Source: Gammaproteobacteria bacterium (GTDB lineage Bacteria > Pseudomonadota > Gammaproteobacteria > Arenicellales > Spongiicolonaceae). Taken from it: a stretch of 6,840 nucleotides of DNA. Shown here in pieces: positions 1 through 6,560 of the stretch (positions are counted from its first letter, which is position 1; each line of letters opens with the position of its first letter). The DNA is taken from NCBI GenBank assembly GCA_007570945.1, contig RKSH01000015.1, forward strand, positions 1 to 6,840, written 5' to 3'. The notes under the pieces are model-generated. The model saw nothing but the letters and a program-made list of their open reading frames with translations. It was not told where the DNA came from and did not search any database. The position numbers were made by a program, and so were the translations under genes.

Positions 1-969
1 AAACACCGACGGCATGAACAAGTCCAACGCTTTGGAGTCGATGATGGCGTACGCCACCTGTTGCGGTTGCGCGGCCACGAGTCGGCCCCAGATTGCATAA
101 CGCTTCGGCCACACATCCTCTCCTTCGTCATAAAAACGCGCGCCGTTTTTGTTGACCACCACCGCAAAAGGCACGCAATCGATTCGCGTCACGATGCCGC
201 CGTCAAACTTCGGCGCGCGTCCGTCGATGGCGACCGCATGACACTGCGCGGGGTCGCCCACGCTCGCCATCCCCTGGTCCAGCAAATCTTTGAGAACCAC
301 GCCGCGATTATAAGGCGTGCCGCGAATCAAAAAATTCCGCGCGGCCTCGCCCCAGGCGCGCGCCAGCCAATCCATGTCGGCCTGAAACCCGCCCGAGGCG
401 GCGACAACCGCACGGGGGGTAAAAGCGATGCGCTCACCGTTTATTTCAGCAACGGCCCCGGTGATTTTCGCGCCGTCATATGCAAGATGCGTGACCGTCG
501 CGTCATAAACGATGTCCACTCCCAGGGCCTCGGCACAATGGTAATAGGCGTTGACCAATGCCTTGCCGCCGCCCAGGAAAAAAGCATTGGTGCGGCTGAG
601 CGAAAGCGCGCCGGAAATCGACGGCTGGAAACGGACGCCATGCGATTCCATCCAGCCATATGCTTCTTCCGAAGCGCGAATGCACGTTCGGGCCAGCTCC
701 TCGTCGGTTTTGCCCTCAGTGACTTTCAGCAAGTCGTCGAAATATTCATCCTCGCCGTATGGCCCGGTCAGCACGCCCATGGATTCCATGTGCATGCAGC
801 GAAAATTCCGCACATGCCGGCTGTTGCCGCCGCGGTAATGCCTGGGCGCGCTTTCCAAAAGTAAAACCGAGGCGCCAGCCTCAGCCGCGGCAATCGCGGC
901 ACAAAGAGCGGCATTGCCGCCGCCGGCGACCAGAATATCGGGGCTGATGCTGCGCGGCCGCAAACTCAC
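1..969 (-). CDS. tcuA: FAD-dependent tricarballylate dehydrogenase, 3' end off the window
   Basis: In its family TcuA oxidises tricarballylate to cis-aconitate and passes electrons to the iron-sulfur/membrane partner TcuB. Reading leftward from a GTG at 969-967, 323 codons are open without a stop to base 1, so the C-terminus (family about 430-470 aa) is missing. Residues 11-25 form the dinucleotide-binding strand-turn-helix (DILVAGGGNAALCAA) and Glu39 ends the second strand (VLLLES), as expected for FAD adenosine ribose binding. RGGNSRHVRN (46-55), LSRTNAFFLGGGKALVNAYY (124-143) and NGARFYDEG (275-283) are typical of the TcuA/fumarate-reductase flavoprotein group. The GTG is chosen because AAGG lies 10 bases upstream; an in-frame GTG at 987 lacks a ribosome site. 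It follows the ABC ATPase by 58 bases on the same strand. CobZ-type flavoproteins are close relatives, so substrate is inferred. tcuB and tcuC, if present, would be left of the window. Confidence 0.88.
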   Translation of the reverse strand, partial: MSLRPRSISPDILVAGGGNAALCAAIAAAEAGASVLLLESAPRHYRGGNSRHVRNFRCMHMESMGVLTGPYGEDEYFDDLLKVTEGKTDEELARTCIRASEEAYGWMESHGVRFQPSISGALSLSRTNAFFLGGGKALVNAYYHCAEALGVDIVYDATVTHLAYDGAKITGAVAEINGERIAFTPRAVVAASGGFQADMDWLARAWGEAARNFLIRGTPYNRGVVLKDLLDQGMASVGDPAQCHAVAIDGRAPKFDGGIVTRIDCVPFAVVVNKNGARFYDEGEDVWPKRYAIWGRLVAAQPQQVAYAIIDSKALDLFMPSVF

Positions 970-1027
970 GCCGATGCCGCCTTGCACAATGAGGTCATCA
1001 GACGTGCCGCGTACGACCCCGGGCTGA

Positions 1028-2077
1028 TCACCCCGCCGCAAAGGCCGTGAAAATCTCCCCCCGCGCCCGTACCGTGCGCCGCTCGCCGGGGCGCGGGGCG
1101 TTGCCGGGGGTGTAGTGGGCGACCACCTGCTCGCCCGAATCCAGTTGCAGGCGCACCTGCCGTTCCACGCCGTTGTCGGTCACCCGCAGCACGCCGGCGT
1201 TGCCGGGCGGGGCGTTGTCGGTGCTCAGTTGCTCCGGCCGCACCCATACCGCCAGCGGCTGGCCGGGGCGGATGGCGACGCCGTTGCTGAGTGCCAGGTC
1301 GCCGAGGGCGGTGCGCGCCAGGCCGCGGGTGTGGGCGGTGCCGCGCAGCAGCGCGCCGTGGCCGAGCAACCGCACGGTGGCCGGATGCGCCGGGCTTTGG
1401 TGCAGGGCGCCGGGCGCGCCCCACTGGACGATGCGGCCGTGCTCCAAAATGCCGACCCGGTCACCGAGGGCCAGGGCATCGCCCAAGTCGTGGGTGACCA
1501 TAAGGCATGCAATGCCGCGCGACTTGACGGTTTCGCGCAACCGGGCGACGCCGGCCAGGCGCAACTCACGGTCCAGGTTGGCAAACGGTTCATCCAACAG
1601 CAGAAGTCGCGGCTCGGCGGCCAGAGCCCTGGCCAATGCCAGCCGCGCCTGCTGGCCGCCGGACATCTGCTGCGGAAAACTGTCGGCAAATTCCGCCAGG
1701 TCCATTTGCGCCAGGTAGCGAATGGCCGACTCGGCGCGCCGCTCGGCGGGCCGCGACCGCATGGCGGCGGCGATGTTGCCGGCCGCGCTGAGGTGGGGGA
1801 ACAATGCGAAGTCCTGAAACACCACCCCGGCGCCGCGACTCTCCGGGGTGACGGTGTGCGCGGGCGTGGACACCGACTCGCCGTGGATTAAAATTTCGCC
1901 GCGCGCGATGGCGGTGAAGCCGGCGATGGCGTGCAGCAACGTGGTCTTGCCGCTGCCGCTGGGCCCGGCCAGGCAGGCGATGGCGCCGTGCTCCAGTTGA
2001 AACGATGCGCTGTCCAACGCCGAATGCTGCGGATAGCGGACCGCCAGGTCGCGCACTTCAAGGGCGCATGCGCTCAT
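1028..2077 (-). CDS. ABC transporter ATP-binding protein, PotA/FbpC type
   Basis: This is the cytoplasmic ATPase of an import-type ABC transporter, 349 aa from the ATG at 2077. All nucleotide-binding motifs are intact: Walker A GPSGSGKT (38-45), Q-loop Gln88 in VVFQDFALFPHL, signature MSGGQQARLALARAL (138-152), Walker B LLLLDEP (158-164), D-loop NLD (167-169) and switch His196 in VTHD. A C-terminal TOBE-like part of about 110 residues follows (VWVRPEQL and on), the layout of iron(III), polyamine, sulfate or thiamine importers; FbpC is the closest feel but the substrate cannot be told. The start was chosen because this ATG overlaps the argF stop as ATGA, with GGAG at 2092-2089 as ribosome site; an in-frame ATG at 2137 would add 20 low-complexity residues inside argF and is less likely. 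No permease or solute-binding gene is adjacent, so its partners lie elsewhere. Confidence 0.9.
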   Translation of the reverse strand: MSACALEVRDLAVRYPQHSALDSASFQLEHGAIACLAGPSGSGKTTLLHAIAGFTAIARGEILIHGESVSTPAHTVTPESRGAGVVFQDFALFPHLSAAGNIAAAMRSRPAERRAESAIRYLAQMDLAEFADSFPQQMSGGQQARLALARALAAEPRLLLLDEPFANLDRELRLAGVARLRETVKSRGIACLMVTHDLGDALALGDRVGILEHGRIVQWGAPGALHQSPAHPATVRLLGHGALLRGTAHTRGLARTALGDLALSNGVAIRPGQPLAVWVRPEQLSTDNAPPGNAGVLRVTDNGVERQVRLQLDSGEQVVAHYTPGNAPRPGERRTVRARGEIFTAFAAG

Positions 2078-2979
2078 TGCAGAAGAAACTCCAGCAGCGC
2101 CTTCTGCGCATGCAGGCGGTTCTCGGCCTCGGCCCACACCACGCTTTGCGCGCCGTCGAGAACCTCGGCGTCCACTTCAACGCCGCGGTACGCCGGCAGG
2201 CAGTGCATGAAGACCGCGTCCTTGCCGGCCAGCCTCATCAACTTCGGCGTCACCCGGTGGCCGGCGAAATCGCGCAGGCGTTTTTCCTTGCCGGCCTCGT
2301 CGCCCATGCTCACCCACGAGTCGGTGACCACCACGTCGCAGCCGGCCACCGCCTCCTCGGGCGAGCGGCACAGCGCCGCGCGGCCGGCGGCGTTCTGCAC
2401 CATGTGGTCGCGCGGGCGGTAGCCGTCGGGCGCCGCGATGTTGAGAAAAAATTCAAAACGTTCGGCGGCGTTAATCCATGAGTTGCAGACATTGTTGCCG
2501 TCACCGACCCACGCCGCGCGGCGGCCGCGGATGTCGCCGTGCGCCTCCATCCACGTTTGCATGTCGGCCAGCAACTGGCAGGGATGAAACAAATCGCTGA
2601 GCGCGTTAATCACCGGCGCGGCGCAAAACCCGGCGACCGTTTCCAGGTCGGCGTGGCGGTGGGCGCGAATGACCACGGCGTCGGCCATCGCCGACAGCAC
2701 CCGCGCGGTGTCGCCGAGTTCCTCGCCGCGCCCCAGTTGGGTGTGCTCGGGCGACAAAAAAACCGCGCTGCCGCCAAACTGCGCCACTGCCGCCTCAAAA
2801 GAAAGCCGCGTGCGGGTGGACGGTTTTTCAAACAACAGCGCCACCGTTTTGTTGCGCAGCGGCGCGCCGTCACCCCCGCCGGCGCGGCGTTTTTTTTTCA
2901 GCGCGGCGGCGCGCGCGACAATTCCGCGCAACGCACCGGCGTCCAAATCCCGCAGCGATAAAAAATGTTGCGTCACCAT
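2074..2979 (-). CDS. argF: Ornithine carbamoyltransferase
   Basis: The cytosolic enzyme transfers the carbamoyl group from carbamoyl phosphate to L-ornithine, giving citrulline, in arginine biosynthesis. The 301-residue product has the full motif set: KPSTRTRLSFE (52-62, carbamoyl phosphate loop), HPCQ (132-135), GDGNN (159-163, ornithine side), DSWVSMG (220-226) and FMHCLPA with Cys260. Length matches anabolic enzymes (about 300-310 aa). Start: the ATG at 2979 is preceded by a G-rich stretch (GGGGG) a few bases upstream, a weak ribosome site. The stop overlaps the ATG of the ABC ATPase, so the pair is probably co-translated; the functional link is unclear. A run of nine A on the coding strand (2898-2890) encodes Lys28-Lys30 and could be slippery. 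argI/arcB-type catabolic use cannot be fully excluded, but no arc genes are seen. Confidence 0.96.
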   Translation of the reverse strand: MVTQHFLSLRDLDAGALRGIVARAAALKKKRRAGGGDGAPLRNKTVALLFEKPSTRTRLSFEAAVAQFGGSAVFLSPEHTQLGRGEELGDTARVLSAMADAVVIRAHRHADLETVAGFCAAPVINALSDLFHPCQLLADMQTWMEAHGDIRGRRAAWVGDGNNVCNSWINAAERFEFFLNIAAPDGYRPRDHMVQNAAGRAALCRSPEEAVAGCDVVVTDSWVSMGDEAGKEKRLRDFAGHRVTPKLMRLAGKDAVFMHCLPAYRGVEVDAEVLDGAQSVVWAEAENRLHAQKALLEFLLQ

Positions 2980-3000
2980 CGCCCCCGCGTTTGCGAAGTA

Positions 3001-3027
3001 AAAACAAAAACGCCCCTCAGCGGGGCG
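3001..3027 (-). terminator. Stem-loop plus T tract upstream of argF (attenuator or 5' hairpin)
   Basis: On the minus strand CGCCCC (3027-3022) pairs with GGGGCG (3016-3011) around the loop GCTGA, and TTTTTGTTTT follows directly (3010-3001). This is the form of an intrinsic terminator pointing into argF, whose ATG is 22 bases further. No minus-strand gene ends here, so it does not close an upstream gene. It may be an attenuator, the end of a short antisense RNA, or simply a 5' stem-loop protecting the argF message. Confidence 0.45.
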
Positions 3028-3109
3028 CGGCGGAAGTATAGCACTGTTTTACGCGCCCGCGCCGCCCGCCATCAAGCCGCCAAGCGGCGGTGTCCATCAC
3101 CTCCCGCAT
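3017..3109 (-). other. Possible arginine-rich leader peptide ORF upstream of argF
   Basis: From ATG 3109 (or in-frame ATG 3097) the minus strand encodes 30 (or 26) residues ending in TGA at 3019-3017, inside the loop of the terminator-like hairpin. Six of 30 residues are Arg, with a GRRGR cluster and an Arg codon just before the stop. GGGAGG precedes the second ATG, but only 2 bases away. A leader peptide role is inference; Arg codons are common in GC-rich random ORFs, and the strong -10 element lies within it. Confidence 0.2.
3035..3043 (-). promoter_or_regulatory. Extended -10 promoter candidate for argF operon
   Basis: The minus strand reads TGCTATACT, an extended -10 element with five of six matches to TATAAT; no convincing -35 lies 16-18 bases upstream. 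Transcription would start near 3028, at the first base of the GC-rich stem-loop. The same GTGCTA(T/C)ACTT string occurs in the promoter at 6661-6671, which supports it being a real promoter form in this genome. Confidence 0.5.
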
Positions 3110-3167
3110 CCGGTGTTTTGCCGCCGGCCCGATATTGAAAATGACGGGCCGTGTTGGCATGCTTTCG

Positions 3168-3186
3168 TGGTATCTTACCCGCGGGT
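3168..3186 (+). promoter_or_regulatory. Weak extended -10 and operator-like palindrome before the transketolase operon
   Basis: TGGTATCTT (3168-3176) resembles an extended -10, without a clear -35. It abuts a perfect 10-base palindrome, ACCCGCGGGT (3177-3186), which would cover the predicted start of transcription near 3183. A repressor operator is a reasonable guess. The intergenic region 2980-3215 otherwise holds the divergent argF leader and a small hairpin (GCCGC-CAA-GCGGC, 3076-3088). Confidence 0.3.
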
Positions 3187-3215
3187 GATTTCATTCTTCG
3201 GGGCAAGAAACAATC

Positions 3216-4073
3216 ATGCCGCTGGCAAACAACAGACAGAAGCGCTTGCGCGGGGCGGCGCAAATACGCGAAATCGCGCGGCGAATTCGGGCCCGCGATT
3301 TGGAGATGATTTGCGATGCCGGCACCGGCCATATCGGCGGAGACCTGTCCTGTACCGATATTCTCGCCACGCTGTATTTTCATGTTCTGCGCCACACGCC
3401 GGAGCATCCCGAAAATCCGCACCGGGACCGCTTCGTGATGAGCAAGGGGCATTGCGCCGGTGCGCTGTACGCGGTATTGGCGGAGGCCGGATTCATTGAC
3501 GCGGACGAGTTGTCCACTTTTATGGCGCCGGAGTCACGTCTGAATGGCCATCCCGGCCGAATGAAAACGCCGGGCGTGGAGACAAGCACCGGCCCCTTGG
3601 GCCATGGTTTGCCGGTGGCGGTGGGCGCGGCAATGGCGGCGAAAATGGAAAACGCCGCCTGGCGAACTTTCGCCTTGCTCGGTGATGGCGAGTTGCAAGA
3701 GGGAAGCAATTGGGAAGCGGCAATGGCGGCCGCGCATTTTAATCTTGACAATCTTGCCGTCATCGTTGACCGGAACGGCCTGCAACAAGGCGCCCCCACC
3801 GAGACCACAAACACCCTGGAGCCACTGGCGGACAAGTGGCGCGCTTTCGGCTGGGAAACAGCGGAGACGGATGGCCACGACATTGACCAAATGATGGGCG
3901 TATTTGACGGCCTGCCATTAAAGGCCGGGCGCCCGAGCTGCATCATTGCGCGCACTGTCAAAGGGTGCGGCGTGTCTTTCATGCAAAACAAAGTGGAATG
4001 GCACCATAAGGTGCCGAATCGGGACGAGCGGGCGCGCGCCGCGCTGGAATTGGCCAGGGCGAAAATTTCATGA
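3216..4073 (+). CDS. Transketolase, N-terminal (thiamine diphosphate-binding) subunit of a split enzyme
   Basis: This 285-residue protein is the pyrophosphate-binding half of a two-subunit transketolase; with the next gene product it would move two-carbon ketol units between sugar phosphates in the cytosol. Visible signatures are GHIGG with His39 (27 residues after an Arg-rich N-terminal helix), SKGH (76-79), NGHPGR (110-115), TGPLGHG (125-131), and the thiamine diphosphate/Mg motif GDGELQEGSNWEA (156-168) closing with Asn187 in VIVDRN. Length agrees with the roughly 270-290 residues usual for split forms. The ATG at 3216 has only a weak ribosome site (GGGG about 12 bases upstream). The stop overlaps the start of the C-terminal subunit as ATGA. 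Split transketolases serve housekeeping or dedicated catabolic roles (for example apulose-4-phosphate or sulfosugar cleavage); the kinase neighbour favours a catabolic role, by inference. Confidence 0.93.
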   Translation: MPLANNRQKRLRGAAQIREIARRIRARDLEMICDAGTGHIGGDLSCTDILATLYFHVLRHTPEHPENPHRDRFVMSKGHCAGALYAVLAEAGFIDADELSTFMAPESRLNGHPGRMKTPGVETSTGPLGHGLPVAVGAAMAAKMENAAWRTFALLGDGELQEGSNWEAAMAAAHFNLDNLAVIVDRNGLQQGAPTETTNTLEPLADKWRAFGWETAETDGHDIDQMMGVFDGLPLKAGRPSCIIARTVKGCGVSFMQNKVEWHHKVPNRDERARAALELARAKIS

Positions 4074-5011
4074 ACGCCGAAGTGCACGACTGCCGCGATG
4101 CTTTCGCCGCCGAACTGTTGCGCCTTGCGGAAGAGAACCCCGACATCGTCGCCGTCTGCAATGATTCAGTGGGCTCCAGCAAGCTGGGCGAGTTTCAAAA
4201 ACGCTGGCCTGAGCGGCTGGTTAATATAGGCATCGCCGAGCAGAATATGGTGGGCGTGGCGGCCGGATTGGCCAACGGCGGCAAAATTCCATTTGTTTGC
4301 GCGGCCTCGTGTTTTCTGACCGGGCGGGCGCTGGAACAAATCAAGGTGGACATCGCCTATTCCAATGCCAATGTGAAATTGTGCGGAATGAGCTCCGGCA
4401 TGGCATATGGCGAACTGGGCCCCACTCATCATTCCATTGAGGATTTTGCGTGGACCCGGGTGATACCCAATCTCACCGTCGCCGCCCCGGCTGACCGCGC
4501 CGAAACAACCCAGGCCGTACGCTGGGCGGCGCAATACGCCGGACCGGTTTTTTTGCGGCTGAGCCGGATGGGCGTGCCTGATATTTTGCCGCCGGACCAG
4601 GGGTTCACACCCGGCCAGGCGGTGCAGTTGCGAGAAGGCGCCGCGGTGACTTTTATCGCCAATGGCACGTTGGTTTGCCGCGCGCTGGAGGCCGCCGATA
4701 TTCTGCGGCGGGAGGGCCTGAGTTGCCGCGTTTTGAACATGTCCACGGTGCGTCCTTTGGACCGAGAGGCGGTGGAGAAAGCGGCATCAGAAACGCGCGG
4801 CATCGTGACTTGCGAGGAGCACTCCATTTACGGCGGCCTCGGCGGCGCGGTGGCGGAAGTGGTGGCCACAAGCCGCCCTTGTAAGATGCGCATTATGGGG
4901 GTTCCAGGCCGCTTTGCCCCGACCGGCTCGGCCTCCTGGCTATTGGATTATTTCGGCCTGTCTCCGGCAAAAATCGCCGCCGCCGGGCGCGGGTTGGTGC
5001 GCTCGCGCTGA
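4070..5011 (+). CDS. Transketolase, C-terminal (pyrimidine-binding) subunit of a split enzyme
   Basis: The 313-residue product supplies the pyrimidine-binding and C-terminal domains that complete the active site of the preceding subunit. GIAEQNM (54-60) carries Glu57, the residue expected to contact the aminopyrimidine ring of thiamine diphosphate and activate the cofactor. GPTHHSIEDFA (117-127) provides the family histidines, and PNLTVAAPAD with FLRLSRMGVP belong to the pyrimidine domain. The transketolase C-terminal domain begins near residue 185 and includes EEHSIYGGLGGAVAE. The start ATG overlaps the upstream TGA, with AGGG (4056-4059) as ribosome site 10 bases away, so the two subunits should be made in equal amounts. 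1-deoxyxylulose-phosphate synthase is excluded because that enzyme is a single long chain; other split thiamine enzymes (dehydrogenase E1 beta) are less similar in motif. Confidence 0.93.
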   Translation: MNAEVHDCRDAFAAELLRLAEENPDIVAVCNDSVGSSKLGEFQKRWPERLVNIGIAEQNMVGVAAGLANGGKIPFVCAASCFLTGRALEQIKVDIAYSNANVKLCGMSSGMAYGELGPTHHSIEDFAWTRVIPNLTVAAPADRAETTQAVRWAAQYAGPVFLRLSRMGVPDILPPDQGFTPGQAVQLREGAAVTFIANGTLVCRALEAADILRREGLSCRVLNMSTVRPLDREAVEKAASETRGIVTCEEHSIYGGLGGAVAEVVATSRPCKMRIMGVPGRFAPTGSASWLLDYFGLSPAKIAAAGRGLVRSR

Positions 5012-5021
5012 GGCAAAAGCC

Positions 5022-6518
5022 ATGGAAAGCGCCATCCTTGCCCTGGACCAGGGCACGACAAACACCAAAGCCGCCCTAATCAATGCCCAGGGCCGGGTGG
5101 TTGCCCGTGGCCAGGCGCCGGTGCCGATTTACTACCCCAAACCGGGGTGGGTGGAGCAGAATCCCGAGGAGCTCTGGCAAAGCGCGCGCACCGCGGTTGC
5201 CGCCTGCCTGCAGGAACGGCCGATGCCGGTATCAGCCATCGGCATCAGCAACCAGCGCGAGTCTTTTTTGGCCTGGAGCGCTCATGATGGCCGGGCGGTT
5301 GCCCCCTGCATTACCTGGCAATGCCGGCGCAGCGCCGACTTCTGCGCGCAAATTCGGGGCACAGGCGCCGAACCTATGGTGCGCGCGAAAACCGGCCTGC
5401 CGGTGGACCCGTTATTCTCCGCCGGCAAGGCGCGCTGGCTGTCGGAGCGGGCGTCTTGCGCACCCGCCGACCTCAGGATGGGCACGGTGGACAGTTGGCT
5501 GCTGTGGAAATTGACCGGCGGGCGCGTCCACGCCTGCGACGAATCCAACGCATCGCGCACTCAGTTGTTCAATATTCGCGAGGGGCGGTGGGATGAGGAA
5601 CTGTGCGCCCTATTCCACGTGCCGCGCGCCGCGCTGCCGCATGTATTGCCTTCGGATGCAGAGTTCGGCACAGTGTCAAATGCACCGCCATTTCCCGATG
5701 CGCCGGTGCGGGCAATGATGGGCGATTCGCACGCGGCGCTTCTGGGGCACGGCATTACCGCTCCGGGCGCGGCCAAGGCCACCTATGGAACCGGCTCTTC
5801 GTTGATGGCATTGCTGCCGGAATTTCGCCCACCGGAAAGCGGCATGACGACGACAATAGCGTGGCACTTGGGCGGGCAGCGCGCACATGCCTTGGAGGGG
5901 AACATCTCGGTTTGTGCGTCGGCCTTGCCGTGGGCGGCACAGTGGCTGGGGCTTAATGGAGACCCGGCCAGACTTGCCGCGCTGGCGCAAACGGCGGAGG
6001 ATTCCGCGGGGGTGTTTTTCATTCCGGCGCTGGTGGGCTTGGGCGCGCCCCATTGGAACGCCGGCGCCCGCGGGTTAATTTGCGGACTGAGTTTTAACAC
6101 CGGCCCCGAACATTTGGCGCGGGCGGTGATGGAATCCATCGCTTTCCAGGTTTGCGACGTATTTGAGGCGATGGAAAAGATGTCGCCGGTCCCGCTGGAA
6201 GCGCTGTATGCCGACGGCGGCCCGAGCAATAACAAGTGGCTGATGCAACTGCAGGCAAATTTCCTCGGCTTGCCGGTGCGCTCACGCAAGATGCCCGACG
6301 CTTCGGCGCTGGGTGTTGCGGTTGCAGCCGGCGCCGCCGCAGGGCTGTGGCGGGACCAGGGTCTTTCTGCAACTTTGCCGCGGGAAAGCACGGAATTTGT
6401 ACCGGCCATGCCCCCACGTCGGCGGGAGGAACTGCTGTGCGCATGGCGCGAAGCTGTGGCCCGCACATTGTTTTCCACCGAGGCCGCCCCCTCCACCGTC
6501 ACCCCCGCAGTCTGTTAA
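5022..6518 (+). CDS. FGGY-family carbohydrate kinase, glycerol-kinase-like fold but altered substrate pocket
   Basis: It is an ATP-dependent cytosolic sugar or polyol kinase of 498 aa. DQGTTNTK (9-16) is the phosphate-binding turn; GISNQRES (74-81) and TWQCRR (98-103) form the substrate side; the second FGGY signature spans 351-371 (GLICGLSF through AVME); DGGPSNN (398-404) completes the ADP site. Overall it looks like glycerol kinase. Of the E. coli GlpK glycerol contacts, Arg83, Glu84, Trp103 and Asp245 are kept (Arg79, Glu80, Trp99, Asp235), but Tyr135, Gln246 and Phe270 are Leu131, Ser236 and Ser260. The substrate is therefore probably not glycerol. Start: ATG 5022 has GAGG 8 bases upstream within the previous stop region; an upstream in-frame ATG at 4914 is inside the transketolase gene. 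Placed third in an operon with split transketolase, it probably makes the phosphorylated ketose that the transketolase cleaves; apulose, xylulose, erythrulose or dihydroxyacetone are candidates. Confidence 0.88.
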   Translation: MESAILALDQGTTNTKAALINAQGRVVARGQAPVPIYYPKPGWVEQNPEELWQSARTAVAACLQERPMPVSAIGISNQRESFLAWSAHDGRAVAPCITWQCRRSADFCAQIRGTGAEPMVRAKTGLPVDPLFSAGKARWLSERASCAPADLRMGTVDSWLLWKLTGGRVHACDESNASRTQLFNIREGRWDEELCALFHVPRAALPHVLPSDAEFGTVSNAPPFPDAPVRAMMGDSHAALLGHGITAPGAAKATYGTGSSLMALLPEFRPPESGMTTTIAWHLGGQRAHALEGNISVCASALPWAAQWLGLNGDPARLAALAQTAEDSAGVFFIPALVGLGAPHWNAGARGLICGLSFNTGPEHLARAVMESIAFQVCDVFEAMEKMSPVPLEALYADGGPSNNKWLMQLQANFLGLPVRSRKMPDASALGVAVAAGAAAGLWRDQGLSATLPRESTEFVPAMPPRRREELLCAWREAVARTLFSTEAAPSTVTPAVC

Positions 6519-6532
6519 GCGGGGGCGCCCCC
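6502..6532 (+). terminator. Stem-loop across the kinase stop codon, with competing palindrome
   Basis: CCCCCGC (6502-6508) pairs with GCGGGGG (6519-6525) around a 10-base loop that includes the TAA stop. The same G run also pairs with the following CCCCC in the perfect palindrome GGGGGCGCCCCC (6521-6532). There is no T tract, so this is not a canonical intrinsic terminator; it may stabilise the message end or pause transcription. Confidence 0.35.
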
Positions 6533-6560
6533 TTGACATCCCCCCAAAAACCCGCACAAT
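6533..6560 (+). promoter_or_regulatory. Sigma70-like promoter P1
   Basis: TTGACA (6533-6538), a perfect -35, is followed after 16 bases by CACAAT (6555-6560), four of six matches at -10. It begins 15 bases after the kinase stop and would drive the hairpin-rich stretch 6561-6660 and perhaps the gene at 6708. Confidence 0.42.

Noticed and set aside
61..864. Plus-strand ORF of 267 codons
   Set aside because: It lies exactly antisense, codon for codon, to tcuA; the translation has no recognisable family motifs, whereas the minus strand gives a clear flavoprotein.
966..1424. Minus-strand ORF of 152 codons overlapping the ABC ATPase 3' part
   Set aside because: Low-complexity Arg/Ala/Pro product in another frame of a gene with intact motifs; a GC-rich shadow ORF.
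1115..1891. Plus-strand ORF of 258 codons opposite the ABC ATPase
   Set aside because: Antisense shadow of the ATPase with compositionally biased, motif-free translation.
2078..2137. Upstream in-frame ATG for the ABC ATPase adding 20 residues
   Set aside because: The added residues are low complexity and lie within argF; the ATG overlapping the argF stop has a ribosome site and begins right before the conserved LEVRDLAVRY strand.
3098..3119. CACC/GGTG hairpin followed by TTTT on the plus strand
   Set aside because: Only four base pairs with a ten-base loop, and no plus-strand gene upstream that would need a terminator.
3154..3176. TTGGCA as a -35 for the transketolase promoter
   Set aside because: It is only 11 bases from the best -10-like element, too close for sigma70.
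3072..3452. Minus-strand ORF of 126 codons crossing the start of the transketolase gene
   Set aside because: Overlaps a confident gene on the other strand and shows no family motif; not needed to explain the terminator-like hairpin.
4914..5021. Upstream in-frame start for the FGGY kinase adding 36 residues
   Set aside because: It lies inside the transketolase C-terminal subunit gene, and the family N-terminus (ILALDQGTTNTK) starts only after ATG 5022.
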